Of a DNA stretch of 16,289 nucleotides, positions 14,506-16,289 are shown piece by piece. The position numbers and the translations under genes are program-made. The notes under the pieces are model-generated. The model saw only the letters and a program-made list of their open reading frames with translations. It searched no databases and was not told the origin of the DNA. Every line of letters starts with the position of its first letter. Position 1 is the stretch's first letter. The stretch comes from an uncultured Bacteroidales bacterium (GTDB taxonomy: Bacteria > Bacteroidota > Bacteroidia > Bacteroidales > UBA932): assembly GCA_946062035.1 (NCBI GenBank), contig CAMGTS010000008.1, positions 1-16,289 of the forward strand. Direction: 5' to 3'.

Positions 14506-15920
14506 TAAAGGTTCAATTTGCGCTTATAGCGGAACAGATAGAAGATTTCGCAGACGAGCGAGATGCCTTCTGAAACGCTGACCGCAATCCACAGACCTGT
14601 GGGACCTATGATGCCCGGTAATATCAGGAAAGCTGGGATTACAAGGATATACCCTCGTAAAAGCATGAACAACGCTGCCGGTTTGAATTTTCCGAGTCCT
14701 TGCAGATATCCTACTATCACGATGTTAAGAGTAAAAAGGACATACGCCGAGGAGAACAGCGGTAACCCGTGCGCTCCGATTTTGTAGGCTCCGGTTGAGG
14801 TGTCGAGAAATATTCCGGTAGCTTCTCTCCCGAACAAAATTCCGGCTACGCTCACGGTCAGACCGCAGATCAGACCAGTAAACAGAGACAGGCGGAATGT
14901 GGCCCTGATCCTTGTGAGGTTATTCTGTCCGAGATTGTAGCTGACTATCGGAAGCAGCGAGTTGGCAATAGAGTTGCCGAACATGAAAACAAGCGGAAAC
15001 AGATAACATGCGACCCCGAACGCAGCAACGCCATCTTCACGGAAATACTTCATAAACATAAAGTTGCCGACAATTATCATACAACAGATAGCAGTCTCCG
15101 CAATGAAAGTCGGAGCACCGAGCCTTGCCATGTGCAGGATATCCGCCAAATGTTCTTTTGCTTTTTTACCGGAAAGCGACAGACGGCACAGGCCAATGTC
15201 CTTTTTGCCCCTCAGAAAATACCACACTACCATCCCCATACCCGGCAGAGTCGATATGGTCGTAGCTATTGCTGCTCCTTTTATTCCCATGTGCAGAGGA
15301 AAAACGAATACATAGTCTAAGAGGATATTGGTGGCGGACATTATAACGTTCATCATCATGGCGAACCGTGGACTTCCATCTAACCTTATGACGAACATTC
15401 CGATAATTATCGCGACATACAGGACCGTTCCTGGAGCTACCCAACTTAAATAGCTGTTGACTAACGGCCTGAGTTCTTCGTTGCCGCCAAATAACTTGCA
15501 AAATGTTGAGGGTGTAGTAATTGCAAATAGAGCTATGAGAATGATAAGGGCTGTTCCGGCGCAAAAAGCAAGTGTAATCTTCTCTTTGGCCTTGTCCGTT
15601 TCTCCCCTTCCGAGATGAATTCCCGCCGCGACAGATACTCCGCTTGCGAAAAGCAGACTTATACCCGTGGATATCAAAAAGATAGGTGCCGCAATATTAA
15701 CGGCTGCAAGAGCGTTGCTGCCCACTCCTCTTCCTACGAAAATGCCGTCAGCGATATTTAGAATAGAACCTGCGAGCAGCCCGATGAGTGTCGGGAAAAA
15801 CAGCGAACTGAAGAGTTTCGGTACAGGAGTTTTCCCAAAATCAAGTTCACCGCCAGTATTTTTCGGCGGTGCTGTTTTCTCTCCCTTCGCAACAGGTTTG
15901 TCTAAGGTGTTGTGGCTCAT
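14505..15920 (-). CDS. MATE family efflux transporter (MepA-like)
   Basis: A 471-residue inner-membrane protein with about 12 hydrophobic segments after a hydrophilic N-terminus of about 30 residues. Typical MATE segments are visible: PTLIGLLAGSILNIADGIFVGRGVGSNALAAVNIA in the first helices, ASGVSVAAGIHLGRGE near 92-107, VIMSATNILLDYVFVFP near 188-206 and, in the second half, LPIVSYNLGQNN around 320-335. MATE proteins export cationic drugs or metabolites using a Na+ or H+ gradient. It is leftward, ends in its own terminator, and has a promoter with an overlapping palindrome (15962-15982) that suggests repression by a dimeric regulator not encoded in the window. Confidence 0.9.
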   Translation of the reverse strand: MSHNTLDKPVAKGEKTAPPKNTGGELDFGKTPVPKLFSSLFFPTLIGLLAGSILNIADGIFVGRGVGSNALAAVNIAAPIFLISTGISLLFASGVSVAAGIHLGRGETDKAKEKITLAFCAGTALIILIALFAITTPSTFCKLFGGNEELRPLVNSYLSWVAPGTVLYVAIIIGMFVIRLDGSPRFAMMMNVIMSATNILLDYVFVFPLHMGIKGAAIATTISTLPGMGMVVWYFLRGKKDIGLCRLSLSGKKAKEHLADILHMARLGAPTFIAETAICCMIIVGNFMFMKYFREDGVAAFGVACYLFPLVFMFGNSIANSLLPIVSYNLGQNNLTRIRATFRLSLFTGLICGLTVSVAGILFGREATGIFLDTSTGAYKIGAHGLPLFSSAYVLFTLNIVIVGYLQGLGKFKPAALFMLLRGYILVIPAFLILPGIIGPTGLWIAVSVSEGISLVCEIFYLFRYKRKLNL

Positions 15921-15947
15921 ATCGCAATATCGTCAGGTAAAGGAGCG

Positions 15948-15978
15948 CAAAGATGGTGAAAATACTCTGCGCCGCAAA
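15948..15978 (-). promoter_or_regulatory. Candidate promoter of the MATE gene
   Basis: The minus strand reads TTTG (15975-15978), 19 bases, then CATCTTTG (15948-15955), one base off TAnnTTTG. It lies about 27 bases before the MATE start. Confidence 0.5.
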
Positions 15979-15982
15979 GTAT
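15962..15982. promoter_or_regulatory. Near-perfect 21-base palindrome, possible operator
   Basis: Arms ATACTCTGCG and CGCAAAGTAT surround a central C; nine of ten pairs match. It covers the -33 box of the MATE promoter. This is the shape expected for a dimeric repressor site, but no cognate regulator is adjacent. Confidence 0.45.
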
Positions 15983-16038
15983 CACCCGTTCAACATCTCC
16001 CCGAAGGAGCTACAATTATGGGAGATCGTGTCGGTGTG

Positions 16039-16153
16039 TTTATCGCAGTTCAATACAGTGAAATTCTCAGATTTATCGCAGTCGAAATGTCAATTTTACC
16101 CATTTTATCGCAGTTTACTCTACTGAAATTTGTGTTTTTATCGCAGTTTACTT
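16039..16153 (+). repeat. Four-copy direct repeat array upstream of the second ATPase
   Basis: TTTATCGCAG occurs exactly at 16039, 16072, 16104 and 16137, spaced 33, 32 and 33 bases. Copies 3 and 4 extend the match to TTTATCGCAGTTTACT, and copies 1 and 3 also share GAAATT at the same offset. All copies are in the same orientation. The last copy lies within the promoter spacer, one base before an ATG at 16154. Confidence 0.85.
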
Positions 16154-16160
16154 ATGTTTG
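16129..16160 (+). promoter_or_regulatory. Promoter of the second ATPase
   Basis: TTTG (16129-16132), 20 bases, then TATGTTTG (16153-16160), a full TAnnTTTG match. Repeat copy 4 occupies the spacer. Because the -7 box overlaps the ATG at 16154, that ATG should lie upstream of the transcript start. Confidence 0.6.
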
Positions 16161-16174
16161 TTGCAAGAAAGAAA

Positions 16175-16289
16175 ATGATTATGAATCAGTTGCGGCTATT
16201 GGAAATCTTGCGCGACCAAAAAGAGGAACTTAAAGGATTTGCAGAACAACATTTTTGTGAAAGACAAGAGGAGTCTGAAATAAAAATGA
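16175..16289 (+). CDS. AAA_14-type ATPase, 5' fragment cut by window
   Basis: Thirty-eight codons are open to the right edge. The sequence (starting MIMNQLRLLEILRDQKEEL and continuing through FCERQEESEIKM) resembles, from memory of the family, the N-terminus of Bacteroidetes AAA_14 ATPases, in which a Walker A motif follows shortly after; the P-loop itself is outside the window, so identity is not proved. Possible starts are 16154, 16175 and 16181. I chose 16175 because the promoter box covers 16154 and a purine-rich GAAAGAAA precedes 16175; 16181 is equally plausible. The repeat array upstream, built like that of the ATPase at 3940-5259, supports the call. Confidence 0.6.
   Translation, partial: MIMNQLRLLEILRDQKEELKGFAEQHFCERQEESEIKM

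Noticed and set aside
15919..15930. ATATCGCAATAT near the MATE start as a fifth copy of the TTTATCGCAG repeat
   Set aside because: Only seven bases of the core match and the position does not fit the 33-base pitch. A similar TTTTTATCGCA occurs by chance in the T-run of the terminator at 5401-5411.
15667..16233. Rightward 188-codon open frame across the MATE start and the repeat array
   Set aside because: It is antisense to the MATE gene and out of frame with the ATPase fragment; the translated sequence is low quality and the repeats are read through as part of it.

Overview
The window looks like chromosomal DNA of a Bacteroidales-type anaerobe. The evidence is indirect but consistent. Many upstream regions carry the Bacteroidetes primary-sigma promoter (-7 box TAnnTTTG, sometimes with TTTG or TTG about 19 bases upstream), ribosome binding sites are mostly weak, the tRNA gene does not encode CCA, and the gene content (type II-like biotin synthase, GHL10 glycosidase, AAA_14/DUF4143 ATPases, MepA-like MATE) fits the group. 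I cannot name the genus.

Layout. Positions 1-3811 hold a leftward biotin operon bioB-bioA-bioF, with bioF cut by the left edge. These genes cover three late steps: KAPA synthesis, conversion of KAPA to DAPA, and sulfur insertion into dethiobiotin. Next is a leftward AAA_14/DUF4143 ATPase (3940-5259) preceded by four repeats on an exact 32-base period. A composite hairpin terminator follows, then an OmpA-like glycine-zipper lipoprotein (5507-6193). A leftward pair comes next: a GHL10 family glycosidase-like protein and a large MscS-type channel (6319-10816). Then a PLP aminotransferase and an omega-amidase-like nitrilase (10924-13188), both leftward, with a divergent rightward AraC regulator (13414-14310). 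A leftward tRNA-Gly(GCC) and a leftward MATE efflux gene (to 15920) follow. The right edge holds the 5' end of a second ATPase, rightward, also preceded by four repeats spaced 33, 32 and 33 bases.

How the genes work together. The biotin genes are one pathway. The aminotransferase and nitrilase probably form a transamination/omega-amidase pair, in which the amidase removes the alpha-keto acid amide left by glutamine-dependent transamination; the divergent AraC protein is a natural candidate regulator. The lipoprotein, glycosidase-like protein and channel are all envelope functions.

The most unusual structure is the pair of ATPase control regions. Two different ATPase genes each carry their own unrelated four-copy repeat array with the same pitch of about three helical turns, and in both cases the array lies over the core promoter and reaches the start-codon region. 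This looks like a shared regulatory or self-recognition architecture with gene-specific sequences. The first array was verified base by base; the second gene is identified only from 38 residues.
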